A stretch of 64,000 nt of DNA from Bradyrhizobium sp. MOS002 (GTDB lineage: Bacteria; Pseudomonadota; Alphaproteobacteria; Rhizobiales; Xanthobacteraceae). This document shows, one piece after another, positions 1 through 8,599 of this stretch (the stretch's first letter is position 1; each line of letters opens with the position of its first letter). The position numbers and the translations under genes are program-made. Location of the stretch: assembly GCF_003020115.1 (NCBI RefSeq), contig NZ_PYFX01000004.1:434001-498000 (forward strand), read 5' to 3'. Under the pieces are notes generated by a model. That model had not been told where the DNA came from and searched no databases. It saw nothing but the letters and a program-made list of their open reading frames with translations.

Positions 1-57
1 GGCGGCCGCTACGCCGCCCTGCATCGTCTCCAGGGAGGCATCTATGAGGTCGGTTAG
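1..57 (+). CDS. Type I secretion ATPase, C-terminal end (partial)
   Basis: The first 18 codons of the window form an open frame ending in TAG at 55-57, reading GGRYAALHRLQGGIYEVG. A tail of the form G-G-x-Y-A-x-L-x-x-x-Q is typical of ABC exporters after the H-loop, where the last helix follows the nucleotide-binding domain. The frame overlaps the start of the HlyD adaptor at 44 by 14 bases, which fits a translationally coupled exporter/adaptor pair. Only the last residues are visible, so the family call is an inference from this ending plus the neighbour. Confidence 0.6.
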   Translation, partial: GGRYAALHRLQGGIYEVG

Positions 58-1498
58 CACTGTGCCGGCCGCTCGGCCGGAGCAGACCGTGATCCCGTTC
101 CGGAATGGAAAGGGCCGGCGCGCCGAGGAAGTCGCCTTCCTGCCCGCGGCGCTGGAAATCACGGAAACACCGCCATCGCCGATCGGCCGCGCCATCGCAA
201 TGGCCCTGATGCTGCTTGTCTGCGCGGCGCTGGCCTGGTCGGCCTGGGGCACCATCGACATCGTGGCGTCCGCAACCGGCAAGGTCGTGTCGAGCGGGCG
301 AAGCAAGGTGGTCCAGCCGTTCGAGACCGGCGTGGTGCGCGCCATTCACGTGCAGGACGGGCAATTGGTCAAATCGGGCGACCTGCTGATCGAGCTTGAT
401 CCGACCGTAAATGCCGCAGAGCGCGATCGTCTGCACGACGATCTCATGGCCGAGCGGCTCAACGTTGCGCGCCTCCGCGCCGCATTGACGGGCAGCGAAG
501 AGGTGTCCGTCGATCTCGTCGTACCGGAGGACGCCGATCCCATGCTGGTCGCGACGCAACGGCAGCTCCTCGCCAATCAGGTCAGCGAGAACAGGGCCAA
601 GCTCGCGGCGCTGGCACGTCAGGAAGCACAGAAGGAAGCCGAACATCAGACGATTGCGGCGACGATTCACAAGCTTGATGCGTTGCTGCCGGTCACCCAG
701 CAGCGTGTCGAGATCCGCAAGACGCTGATGGAGAAGGAGATCGGCTCGAAGCTGACCTACTATGAGACCCTCCAGCTCCAGATCGAGCAGCAGGAGGAGC
801 TTCGCGTCCAGAGCAGCCGCCTGAAGGAGGCCGAGGCGGCCGTCGCCGCGATCCGGGAGACTCGCATCCAGGCCCTGGCCGAGTACAGGAAAAGTCTCTC
901 TGACGAGCTTGCCAAGAGCGAACAGAAAGCCAATGGCGTCGCACGCGATCTGATCAAGGCGCAGCAGAGGACGAGGCTTCAGCAACTGACGTCGCCAGTC
1001 GACGGCGTCGTGCAACAGCTTGCGGTCCACACCGTGGGCGGCGTAGTCACGCCCGCACAGTCGCTGTTGGTGATCGTGCCGACCGATACGCGGCTCGAGA
1101 TCGAGGCGATGATCTCCAACCGCGATATCGGATTCGTCGAGGCCGGGCAGGGCGCCGCCATCAAGATCGACACTTTCAATTTCACCCGCTACGGGCTTCT
1201 CGCAGGCCAGGTCGTGAGCGTCTCGCAGGACGCCATCATCCGCGACCGGCCGCAGGAGCGCGGGAGCGACCGTGCGCTCGGGACGCCACGCGACAGCAGC
1301 GAGCCCAGCGGGCAGGAGTTGAGCTACAGCGCCCGCATCTCGCTCGATCGCAACCAGATGCAGGTGGACGACCGCCTCGTCAATCTGTCCCCGGGGATGG
1401 CGGTGACCGTCGAGATCAGGACCGGTTCGCGCACCATCCTGAGCTATCTCCTGTCGCCCCTGCAGCGCTACCGGCACGAGATCATGCGGGAGCGCTAG
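44..1498 (+). CDS. HlyD-family type I secretion membrane fusion protein
   Basis: This 484-residue protein is the periplasmic adaptor of a type I secretion system, which links an inner-membrane ABC exporter to a TolC-like outer-membrane channel. A short cytoplasmic N-terminus is followed by one membrane segment at about residues 48-70, then a biotinyl/lipoyl-like half motif (ENGxV-like, here TGVVRAIHVQDG), a long Lys/Glu/Gln-rich coiled-coil hairpin (about 115-310), a second lipoyl half (SPVDGVVQQLAV) and a C-terminal beta domain. Length is normal for the family (about 430-490). The ATG at 44 follows GGGAGG. It overlaps the end of the presumed exporter ATPase. The secreted substrate is not in this window. 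Confidence 0.9.
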   Translation: MRSVSTVPAARPEQTVIPFRNGKGRRAEEVAFLPAALEITETPPSPIGRAIAMALMLLVCAALAWSAWGTIDIVASATGKVVSSGRSKVVQPFETGVVRAIHVQDGQLVKSGDLLIELDPTVNAAERDRLHDDLMAERLNVARLRAALTGSEEVSVDLVVPEDADPMLVATQRQLLANQVSENRAKLAALARQEAQKEAEHQTIAATIHKLDALLPVTQQRVEIRKTLMEKEIGSKLTYYETLQLQIEQQEELRVQSSRLKEAEAAVAAIRETRIQALAEYRKSLSDELAKSEQKANGVARDLIKAQQRTRLQQLTSPVDGVVQQLAVHTVGGVVTPAQSLLVIVPTDTRLEIEAMISNRDIGFVEAGQGAAIKIDTFNFTRYGLLAGQVVSVSQDAIIRDRPQERGSDRALGTPRDSSEPSGQELSYSARISLDRNQMQVDDRLVNLSPGMAVTVEIRTGSRTILSYLLSPLQRYRHEIMRER

Positions 1499-1663
1499 TT
1501 CCCGCCTGTTGCCGAGGAAGCTTCGCGAGGCGCGCTGAGAACCGATCGGGTTTTTCGGCAGCTACACCATGCCGCGGGCGCGCCACTCTCGATGAAGTCG
1601 TTTTGGTGTGGCCGCGCAGCCCGGAATGCGTACATAGGAGCAAGCAGAAATTTGGAGGAAACT

Positions 1664-2629
1664 ATGCGGCTCATTGCCCTCGTGTCGGCTCTGATCTTGC
1701 CGTTTGGCGCGGCGCTCGCCCAGGACTATCCAGTCAGGCCCGTCACCATGCTGGTGCCGTTCGCCGCCGGCGGACCTACGGACACCATTGCCCGTCTGAC
1801 CGCGGCAGGCATGACGAAATCGCTCGGCCAACAGGTCATCGTCGAGAACGCTCCCGGCGCCGGTGGCACCATCGCCACGACCCGCGCCTCGCGAGCCCAG
1901 CCGGACGGATACACGCTGCTGATCCATCATGTCGGCCTGTCGACCGCCGCCACACTTTACCGCAACCTCAGCTATGACACGAAGACGGCCTTTGCGCCGA
2001 TCGGGCTTGTGACCAATGCGCCGATGACCATCATCGCGCGTGCGGATTTTCCCGCCGACACGCTCAAGGAATTGGTCGCCTACGCCCAACAGCAGGGCGA
2101 CAAATTGACCTATGCCAATGCCGGGCTCGGAGCGGCCTCGCATCTCTGCGGCATGCTGTTCATGACGGCGATCCAGAAGCAGCTTACCGCGGTGCCCTAC
2201 AAGGGCAACGGACCCATCATGAACGATCTTCTGGGCAAGCAGATCGACCTCACCTGCGACCAGGCCACGAACACGACCGGCCCGATCATGGCGAAACAGG
2301 TGAAAGCCTATGCGATCACCACCAAGGAGCGGCTGAAGAGCCTGCCCGATTTGCCGACGGCCGACGAGGCCGGCCTCAAAGGATTCGAACTTGGCGTCTG
2401 GCACGGCATCTATGCCCCCAAGGGCACACCATCGGCGGTCGTTCAGAAGCTGACGGCAGCGCTCCAGTCCGCACTCAAGGATCCCGCGCTGATCGCTCGG
2501 TTCAACGACATCAACACGGAGCCGGTCCCGCAGGAGAAGGCGACTCCGGAGGCGCTGGCGGCGATGCTCGCGAGCGAAGTCGACCGCTGGGCGCCGATGA
2601 TCAAGGCAGCCGGCCAGTTTGCGGACTGA
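1664..2629 (+). CDS. Bug/TctC-family solute-binding protein
   Basis: This is a periplasmic binding protein of the tripartite tricarboxylate transporter (TTT) type, whose members bind carboxylates or other small acids. It has a signal peptide (MRLIALVSALILPFGAALA) followed by the family start YPVRPVTMLVPFAAGG. Further hallmarks are the GPTDTIAR loop, ENAPGAGGTIA and PDGYTLL. At 321 residues it has the usual length. The ATG at 1664 was chosen over an in-frame ATG at 1592 because it has GGAGG at 1654-1658 and gives a clean signal peptide. No TctA/TctB membrane genes are adjacent, so it is an orphan, as is common for this family in Bradyrhizobium and Bordetella. The ligand cannot be told from sequence. 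Confidence 0.9.
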   Translation: MRLIALVSALILPFGAALAQDYPVRPVTMLVPFAAGGPTDTIARLTAAGMTKSLGQQVIVENAPGAGGTIATTRASRAQPDGYTLLIHHVGLSTAATLYRNLSYDTKTAFAPIGLVTNAPMTIIARADFPADTLKELVAYAQQQGDKLTYANAGLGAASHLCGMLFMTAIQKQLTAVPYKGNGPIMNDLLGKQIDLTCDQATNTTGPIMAKQVKAYAITTKERLKSLPDLPTADEAGLKGFELGVWHGIYAPKGTPSAVVQKLTAALQSALKDPALIARFNDINTEPVPQEKATPEALAAMLASEVDRWAPMIKAAGQFAD

Positions 2630-2788
2630 GCCATTCCTGCGCAATTCGTAACGACATCACCGCGCGGGCGAGCTAAGCCGACACGGTAAAGAACAGTCCA
2701 TTCAACAGCTAATTACCAGGTATTAAAATACCGGTACTGTGCATGGGGTTGTTTTTGCGATTTTTAATGTCGGCCCGGTCGTGGAGCT

Positions 2789-4651
2789 TCAACCCGCCGC
2801 CGCATCGAACTGCGTGCTCGCCTCGAGCCACTGCTCTTCGGCGCGCGCCAGCGCGTCGGCCGCATTGGCCCGTGCTTTCGACAGTTGCGCGGCCTGCTTG
2901 GGATCGCGGGTGAAGATGTCGGGCAGGGCCAGCGCAATGTCGATCTTGCTGATGATCTCGCTGACGCGGGCGATCTCGCCTTCGGCTTCCGCGATACGCT
3001 TCTTCAGCGAGCCGCGATTGTCCGATCTCGGACGCTGCGGCTTCTCGCTCGCCGCGTTGCGCTCGCGCGGGGCGGGCTCGCCATTGCGCGCGGACAGCAC
3101 CAGGCGGCGGTATTCGTCGAGGTCGCCGTCGTAATTGGTCACGGTGCGGTCGGCGACGATCCAGAGCTGGTCGGCGCAGGACTCGATCAGATAGCGGTCG
3201 TGCGAAACCATGATGACGGCGCCGGGGAATTCGTTGATGGCTTCCGCGAGCGCGGCGCGGCTGTCGATGTCGAGATGGTTGGTCGGCTCGTCCAGGATGA
3301 TCATGTTGGGGCCGAAGAAGGTCGCAAGTCCCAGCAGGAGCCGCGCCTTCTCGCCGCCCGACAATTTTCCAACCTTGGTATCGGCCGCCTTGCCGGAGAA
3401 TCCGATGGCACCGGCGCGTGCGCGCACCTTGGCCTCAGGCGCTTCCCCCATCAGCTTGCGGACGTGGTCGTAGGTCGAGGCATCCTCGTTCAATTCGTCG
3501 AGCTGGTGCTGGGCGAAATAGGCAATCGAGAGCTTGTCGGCGCGGGTCACCTTGCCCGAGAACGGCGCGAGGCGGCCGGCGAGCAGCTTCACCAGCGTCG
3601 ACTTGCCGTTGCCGTTGGAACCAAGGAGCGCGATGCGGTCGTCATTGTCGACGCGCAAGGTAACGCGGTTAAGCACGGGCGTGTTCGGATCGTAGCCGAC
3701 CACGACGTTGTCGGCGGCGATGATCGGCGGCGACAGGATTTTCTCCGGCGCGGGAAAGCTGATCTCGCGCACGTCCTGGGTGACCAGCGCCGTGATCGGC
3801 TTCAGCCGCTCCAGCATTTTCACACGGGACTGCGCCTGGCGTGCTTTCGAGGCTTTCGCCTTGAAGCGATCGACGAAGGCTTGCAGACGCGCGCGTTCGG
3901 CCTCCTGGCGCTTGACCGCTTTGGCATCGAGCATCTCGCGCATGGCGCGCTGCTCCTCGAAGGAGGAGTAGGTGCCTTTGTAAAGCGTGAGCTTGCTGCG
4001 ATCCAGATGCAGGATCTGGTCGACCGAGCTTTCCAGCAGGTCGCGGTCATGGCTGATCACGATCACTGTGCGCGGATAATGCGCGAGGTGATCCTCGAGC
4101 CACAGCGTGCCTTCGAGGTCGAGGTAGTTGGTGGGCTCGTCGAGCAGCAGCAGGTCGGGAGCCGCGAACAGCGTGGCGGCGAGCGCAACGCGCATGCGCC
4201 AGCCGCCGGAGAATTCGGCGCAGGGGCGGAGCTGGTCGGTGGCGGAGAAGCCGAGGCCGGAGAGGATGGCGGCGGCGCGGCTCGGTGCCGAATGCGCGTC
4301 GATGTCGACCAGCCGGGTCTGGATCTCGGCGATCCGGTGCGGGTCGGTCGCGCTCTCGGCCTCGGTGAGCAGCGCGGCGCGTTCGAGATCGGCCTTGAGC
4401 ACGACCGAGATCAGGCTCTCGGGGCCGTTTGGCGCTTCCTGCGCGAGGCTGCCGACGCGCCAACGGGGCGGCAGGGTGACCGTGCCGTGCTCGGCGGCGA
4501 GCTCGCCGCGGATCACCTTGAACAGGGTCGATTTGCCGGTGCCGTTGCGACCGACCATGCCGACGCGGGATCCGGGCGTGATCTGCACGGAACTCTGGTC
4601 AATCAGAAGGCGTCCGGCGAGGCGGATGGAGAGGTCGGTGATAGCAAGCAT
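2789..4651 (-). CDS. ABC-F family ATPase (YheS/Uup-like)
   Basis: A soluble 620-residue protein with two ABC ATPase domains and no membrane segments, as in ABC-F proteins that act on the ribosome or in genome maintenance. Domain 1 has Walker A GRNGTGKST (about residues 34-42), signature SGGWRMRVA and LLLDEPTNYLD. Domain 2 has GSNGNGKST, LSGGEKARLLL and IILDEPTNHLD. The linker between them (about 230-290) is rich in Lys/Arg/Ala, like the P-site tRNA interaction motif. A charged C-terminal helix (about 540-620) resembles the coiled coil of Uup and YheS. Overall layout is closest to YheS. It stands alone on the minus strand. Confidence 0.92.
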   Translation of the reverse strand: MLAITDLSIRLAGRLLIDQSSVQITPGSRVGMVGRNGTGKSTLFKVIRGELAAEHGTVTLPPRWRVGSLAQEAPNGPESLISVVLKADLERAALLTEAESATDPHRIAEIQTRLVDIDAHSAPSRAAAILSGLGFSATDQLRPCAEFSGGWRMRVALAATLFAAPDLLLLDEPTNYLDLEGTLWLEDHLAHYPRTVIVISHDRDLLESSVDQILHLDRSKLTLYKGTYSSFEEQRAMREMLDAKAVKRQEAERARLQAFVDRFKAKASKARQAQSRVKMLERLKPITALVTQDVREISFPAPEKILSPPIIAADNVVVGYDPNTPVLNRVTLRVDNDDRIALLGSNGNGKSTLVKLLAGRLAPFSGKVTRADKLSIAYFAQHQLDELNEDASTYDHVRKLMGEAPEAKVRARAGAIGFSGKAADTKVGKLSGGEKARLLLGLATFFGPNMIILDEPTNHLDIDSRAALAEAINEFPGAVIMVSHDRYLIESCADQLWIVADRTVTNYDGDLDEYRRLVLSARNGEPAPRERNAASEKPQRPRSDNRGSLKKRIAEAEGEIARVSEIISKIDIALALPDIFTRDPKQAAQLSKARANAADALARAEEQWLEASTQFDAAAG

Positions 4652-4722
4652 GCGGCCTTGTCACCGCACCCGGGATCAAACGCAACCCGTTTTTCCGTGT
4701 CCGCAAGCCGCTGCTTGTCAAC

Positions 4723-4896
4723 TCAATGCGAATCGCGATCGCGCTGCTTCAGCTCATTGAGGAGTTGCTCGAGGTGCGTCGGCAGCCCGGCTTCGGGACG
4801 CAGGCTCTGCTGGAGCCGTTCGGCCACGGCATCGGAGATCGAGCGGCTGGTCCGCCGGTCGATTTGCTCGCTGTCATTGGCAAGAAGGCCAGCCAT
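4723..4896 (-). CDS. Small charged alpha-helical protein, unknown
   Basis: A 57-residue protein from the ATG at 4896; an in-frame ATG 7 codons upstream is possible. It has no signal peptide. The core reads as helix, turn, helix: ISDAVAERLQQSL, then LPTHLEQLLNELKQRD. That arrangement is loosely like the anti-sigma factor NepR (helix, loop with Pro, then a helix ending in LL..L), but no phyR, ecfG or sensor kinase lies nearby. It sits 70 bp upstream of the ABC-F gene in the same direction and may be cotranscribed with it. Its function is unknown. Confidence 0.5.
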   Translation of the reverse strand: MAGLLANDSEQIDRRTSRSISDAVAERLQQSLRPEAGLPTHLEQLLNELKQRDRDSH

Positions 4897-5032
4897 CGCA
4901 GGGTTCCGTGTTCTCAAAGAAGCGACACGGTACCAAGTCCTTGGCTCCTAAATGGTTTCGCCACTCGCGGCAATTGCGCGGCATTCTAGCAAAAATTGTG
5001 TGAAGCCCCGCAATATCCCCCTCCGAACACAA

Positions 5033-5063
5033 AGCCCCGGCGCTGGGGGGACGCCGGGGCTTC
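5033..5063 (-). terminator. GC-rich hairpin terminator
   Basis: The inverted repeat aagccccggcg / cgccggggctt encloses a G-rich loop. On the minus strand the stem is followed by ttt. It lies 70 bp downstream of the small secreted protein gene ending at 5134 and probably terminates it. Confidence 0.55.
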
Positions 5064-5133
5064 GCTTGAAAGGTACCTTGGGGGGCTCAGGTACCCTTTT
5101 GGTTCAGGTATCCTTGGAAAGGTGCTGTCGGGC

Positions 5134-5385
5134 TCAGTAGCAGCGGTTGATCATCCGCCAGCGGGGTCCCCAGGGGGTCGGGACCAGCCGGCGCACATAG
5201 CAGCCGCCATAGCCGTAGGAGACGGGGCCGCCGGCAAAGAAGCGCGGTCCGCCCCAGCCATGATGCCAGCCACCGCCGCCGCCATGGCCCCAGCCGCCAT
5301 GCCAATGAGCGGACGCAGAGGTCGGCGCCAGCGCGGCACCAAGCGCAACCGCGGCGACGGCGGCGAGCGAAAGTTTCCTCAACAT
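5134..5385 (-). CDS. Small secreted Gly/His-rich protein
   Basis: This 83-residue protein has a clear signal peptide (MLRKLSLAAVAAVALGAALA, cleavage near SASA-HW). The mature part is rich in Gly, His and Trp (HWHGGWGHGGGGGWHHGWGG) and ends in a Cys/Arg-containing segment (YGYGGCYVRRLVPTPWGPRW...NRCY). Such short His/Gly-rich exported proteins are common in Bradyrhizobium. The His-rich part could bind metal, but nothing in the sequence proves it. The two cysteines could form one disulfide. GGAG lies just upstream of the ATG. Confidence 0.75.
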   Translation of the reverse strand: MLRKLSLAAVAAVALGAALAPTSASAHWHGGWGHGGGGGWHHGWGGPRFFAGGPVSYGYGGCYVRRLVPTPWGPRWRMINRCY

Positions 5386-5694
5386 GGTGATCTCCTCAAA
5401 TCTGTCGGCGCGGGGCTATCGCGTCGATGGAAAGGCCGCCGAAACGGTCTGCCTCGGAAGGAGGCTTTGGTTTCGATGGACCTGAGATTATCCGAGCGAG
5501 CCTGAACCAAACCCTGACGAGGCCTTCAGATTGGGTTCATTTCGGTGAAATCGTCGTAATCCATGTTGGCATTCGGACCCCTGGCCTGCGGCGAAGCGCC
5601 CGCGAGTCGGTTTGGCGGTCGCTTGCCGTATCGCGAAGGCGCCGATATAAGCCCGGCAACTCCGAACCACCGTTTCCTCTTCAAGGACAAGATC

Positions 5695-6117
5695 ATGGCC
5701 ATCGAACGCACCTTCTCGATCATCAAGCCCGACGCCACCGCGCGTAACCTCACCGGTGCGGTTAACGCCGTGATCGAGAAGGCGGGCCTGCGCATCGTCG
5801 CGCAGAAGCGCATCCGCATGACCAAGGAACAGGCCGAAACCTTCTATGCGGTCCACAAGGCGCGGCCGTTCTTCGGTGAGCTCGTGGAATTCATGACCTC
5901 GGGCCCCGTGGTGGTCCAGGTGCTGGAAGGCGAGGGCGCCGTCGCCAAGTACCGCGACGCGATGGGTGCGACCGATCCGTCCAAGGCGGCCGACGGCACC
6001 ATCCGCAAGCTCTACGCAAAGTCGATCGGCGAGAACTCCGCGCACGGTTCGGATGCGCCGGAGACCGCCGCGATCGAGATCGCGCAGTTCTTCTCGGGCA
6101 ACGAGATCGTCGGCTGA
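5695..6117 (+). CDS. ndk: Nucleoside-diphosphate kinase
   Basis: Transfers the gamma phosphate between nucleoside tri- and diphosphates through a phosphohistidine. The 140-residue product starts [14 protein letters not shown] and contains the active-site block with [10 protein letters not shown] (catalytic His), plus the conserved [11 protein letters not shown] and [10 protein letters not shown] segments. This length is standard for the bacterial enzyme. The ATG at 5695 was chosen over one at 5563 because the family begins there. A perfect 8-bp hairpin overlaps its stop codon, and terC follows 44 bp later on the same strand. Confidence 0.97.
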   Translation: MAIERTFSIIKPDATARNLTGAVNAVIEKAGLRIVAQKRIRMTKEQAETFYAVHKARPFFGELVEFMTSGPVVVQVLEGEGAVAKYRDAMGATDPSKAADGTIRKLYAKSIGENSAHGSDAPETAAIEIAQFFSGNEIVG

Positions 6118-6129
6118 TCCGTCAGCCGA
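6110..6129 (+). terminator. Hairpin across the ndk stop codon
   Basis: tcggctga at 6110-6117 and tcagccga at 6122-6129 pair perfectly around a 4-base loop, with the ndk TGA inside the stem. No T-run follows, so it may be an RNA stabiliser or a weak attenuator before terC rather than a full terminator. Confidence 0.35.
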
Positions 6130-6161
6130 TAAGTTAACGGGACGCGGCGAAAGGACGTAGT

Positions 6162-7022
6162 GTGAACTGGCTCTCGCAGATCTTCGATCCCGCTACGATC
6201 GGGGCATTCTTCACCCAGTTCCGCGTCGAGATGGCCGAACCGACCTTCTGGGTCGCGGTCGGCAAGATCATCTGGATCAACATCCTCTTGTCCGGCGACA
6301 ATGCGCTGGTGATCGCGCTCGCCTGCCGCGGCCTCAAGCCGCGGCATCGGCTGTGGGGCATGATCTTCGGTGCCGGCGCCGCGGTGCTGCTGCGGATCAT
6401 CTTCACGGGCATCGTCGCGAGCCTGATGGAGTTGCCCTACCTCAAGCTGGTCGGCGGTCTTGCGCTGATTGTGATTGCGGCAAAGCTGCTGGTGCCGGAG
6501 CAGGAGGACGAGGACGGCGTCGAGTCGGCTTCGCATCTGTGGCAGGCCGTGCAGATCGTCGTCGTCGCCGACATCGTCATGAGCCTGGACAACGTCATTG
6601 CGGTGGCCGCCGCCGCCAATGGCAGCGTGCCCTTGCTGGTGCTCGGTCTTGCCATCAGCGTGCCCTTGATCGTCGCCGGTGCGGCGCTGATCATGGCGCT
6701 GCTCGCAAAGCTGCCGGTTCTGGTGTGGGCCGGCGCGGCGCTGCTCGGCTGGATCGCGGGCGAGGTGATTGCGACCGATCCCGGCATCGCGCCGAGGCTG
6801 CACACGCTGTTCGACGGTCCGTTCGGCGCCTCGCTGGACAACGTGCTCGGTGCCTTGCGCATCCCGCCGCAATTCGCCCATGGCGGCGGAGGCGGCGAAT
6901 ATCTCTGCGCGGCTCTTGGCGTCGTCGTCGTGCTGGTCGTCGGCTTCATCTGGCGCCGCCGCAGCATGAGCGCGGCCGCGCTGGAATCCTCCGAACGCCA
7001 CGCCAAGGCCTCGGCGGAATAG
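6162..7022 (+). CDS. TerC-family integral membrane protein
   Basis: A 286-residue polytopic membrane protein of the TerC/Alx family, whose members are linked to metal (often manganese) export and tellurite resistance. Family hallmarks are the acidic membrane motifs INILLSGDNALVIALACR and DIVMSLDNVIAVAAAA, with about seven hydrophobic segments. The C-terminus (about 235-286) adds a Gly-rich loop and a last helix ending in Arg-rich WRRRSMSAA. The start is GTG at 6162, preceded by AAAGGA. In this family the paired Asp residues in the SGDNA and SLDNV motifs are thought to coordinate metal. It follows ndk on the same strand. Confidence 0.88.
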   Translation: MNWLSQIFDPATIGAFFTQFRVEMAEPTFWVAVGKIIWINILLSGDNALVIALACRGLKPRHRLWGMIFGAGAAVLLRIIFTGIVASLMELPYLKLVGGLALIVIAAKLLVPEQEDEDGVESASHLWQAVQIVVVADIVMSLDNVIAVAAAANGSVPLLVLGLAISVPLIVAGAALIMALLAKLPVLVWAGAALLGWIAGEVIATDPGIAPRLHTLFDGPFGASLDNVLGALRIPPQFAHGGGGGEYLCAALGVVVVLVVGFIWRRRSMSAAALESSERHAKASAE

Positions 7023-7037
7023 ATCTATCTTCTGAGT

Positions 7038-7081
7038 ATGATCTTTTCGGAAAAGCGATTCACGCTTTTCCGGATCACGCG
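7038..7081. repeat. Dispersed palindrome, copy 1
   Basis: tatgatcttttcggaaaagc...gcttttccggatcacg forms a hairpin (cggaaaagcg / cgcttttccg) between terC and ppx. The same element occurs at 15983-16027 and 61043-61085. It lies between convergent genes and may act as a bidirectional terminator. Confidence 0.75.
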
Positions 7082-8584
7082 CTACCGCCGGACGATCGAG
7101 CCAGCGCGGTTGATCAGCCGGGCGAGCGCGCGGAAGCGGCTGCCGACACGGTCCGCGACGAGATCGCCGAGGCGGTGCTCGAACACCAGCATCAGTTTGC
7201 GGCCCAGGCTGCGGAAATGCGTTGCAGGCAAGACGCCCGGACGCGCCGCCGAGATCAGATGCGCGACGCGGAAGGCCGCGCCCAGCAGGCGGGCGCGCTC
7301 GAGCTGCGCCGGCGTCAGCAGCTCCTGCATGGCGACCGGCGGCTGGTTCTCCTCACTCAGGCCCGCATAGCGATAGAACACGGACAGACCGACGAAGGCG
7401 CGCTCGGTGTGGGTGATCGCGCCGAAATTGCCGTTGACGACGAGGCTCATCGTCTGCTCGCCGCGATGGTCGGGATGCACGCGCCAGCCGATGTCGGACA
7501 GCAGGCACGCGGCGTGGCGCAGACGGCGGTCCTCCTCGGTCTCGCGCAGCTTCACCACGCGCGCGAGGCGGTCGGTCCAGGCGATCAGCTCGCGCGCGTG
7601 CTTTGCCGAACGCGAGAGCAGTTGGTTCAGCTCCTCGGCCGCGCAGATCAGTCCGTCCTTGTTGCGTTCGGACTCCGGCAGCTTCTCGTGCAGCAGGCCC
7701 TCGCGCACGCCGAACGTCGAGAACACGATGGTCTTCGGCTTCGCCACCCGGATGATGTGCTCGAGCACCAGTGCCGCATAGGTGAGGAGCGGGCGCCGGG
7801 CATCGGCGACGATCTCGATGTCGGCGAGCATGCCGGCGGCCGCAAGCCGGCGGAGACGACGGGAAAAATCGAGCGCCTCGGCAGCCGAAATCGAATAGCC
7901 GTGCATCACCTGCAGCGGATAGCCGCTCTGGATGATGTGGATGCGCGCAAGCGCGCGCCAGGTGCCGCCGACGGCATAGAAGCTGCGGCCGCTCCCTGCC
8001 TTGAGCTGCGGCACTTCGTCGAGCGCTTCGCGCACGATGCGGTCGGCTCGTTTCAGGGATTTATGGGCGAGGTCCTGCAGCGCGAGGCCGCCGAGCGGCA
8101 GCGTCACGCCGCTGCGCACGGTGTTTTTGCGCACGTCGATCAGTTCGAGCGAGCCGCCGCCGAGGTCGCCGACGATGCCGTCGGGATGGTGGATGCCGGA
8201 GATCACGCCGAGCGCCGACAGCCGCGCCTCGCGCGGGCCCGACAGGATCTCGATCTTCACCGCACAGATGCGCTCGGCCTTGGCGATGAAGTCGGCGCCG
8301 TTGGAGGCGTCGCGGCAGGCGGCGGTCGCAATCGCAAACACCCGTCCAACCTGCATTACCCGGCACAACGCACGGAAGCGCTTGAGCGAGGTCAACGCCT
8401 TGTCGACGGCGTCGGGCGCAAGCAGTCCCGTGCTCTGCACCTCGCGCCCGAGGCCGCACAGCGTCTTCTCGTTGAAGATCGGAATCAGGCTCCGCGTCAG
8501 TCCCTCGTAGACGACGAGCCGGACCGAGTTGGAGCCGATGTCGATGACCGCGACGCTCGAGCCGCGCTTGCGCGGCCGCTTCAC
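7082..8584 (-). CDS. ppx: Exopolyphosphatase (Ppx/GppA family)
   Basis: Hydrolyses terminal phosphates from polyphosphate, and possibly pppGpp. The 500-residue product has the ASKHA phosphate-binding start VAVIDIGSNSVRLVVYEG, the second motif GDLGGGSLELIDV, and a C-terminal HD-like helical domain (about 310-500) with ACLLSDIGWRVHPDHRGEQ. The size matches the long GppA-like form. It lies 15 bp downstream of ppk on the same strand, giving an operon for both synthesis and degradation of polyphosphate. Confidence 0.93.
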   Translation of the reverse strand: MKRPRKRGSSVAVIDIGSNSVRLVVYEGLTRSLIPIFNEKTLCGLGREVQSTGLLAPDAVDKALTSLKRFRALCRVMQVGRVFAIATAACRDASNGADFIAKAERICAVKIEILSGPREARLSALGVISGIHHPDGIVGDLGGGSLELIDVRKNTVRSGVTLPLGGLALQDLAHKSLKRADRIVREALDEVPQLKAGSGRSFYAVGGTWRALARIHIIQSGYPLQVMHGYSISAAEALDFSRRLRRLAAAGMLADIEIVADARRPLLTYAALVLEHIIRVAKPKTIVFSTFGVREGLLHEKLPESERNKDGLICAAEELNQLLSRSAKHARELIAWTDRLARVVKLRETEEDRRLRHAACLLSDIGWRVHPDHRGEQTMSLVVNGNFGAITHTERAFVGLSVFYRYAGLSEENQPPVAMQELLTPAQLERARLLGAAFRVAHLISAARPGVLPATHFRSLGRKLMLVFEHRLGDLVADRVGSRFRALARLINRAGSIVRR

Positions 8585-8599
8585 GCCGACAATCCCGGA

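Noticed and set aside
2885..4951. 688-codon plus-strand frame over the ABC-F gene
   Set aside because: Antisense shadow with no domains; the minus-strand gene has complete ABC motifs.
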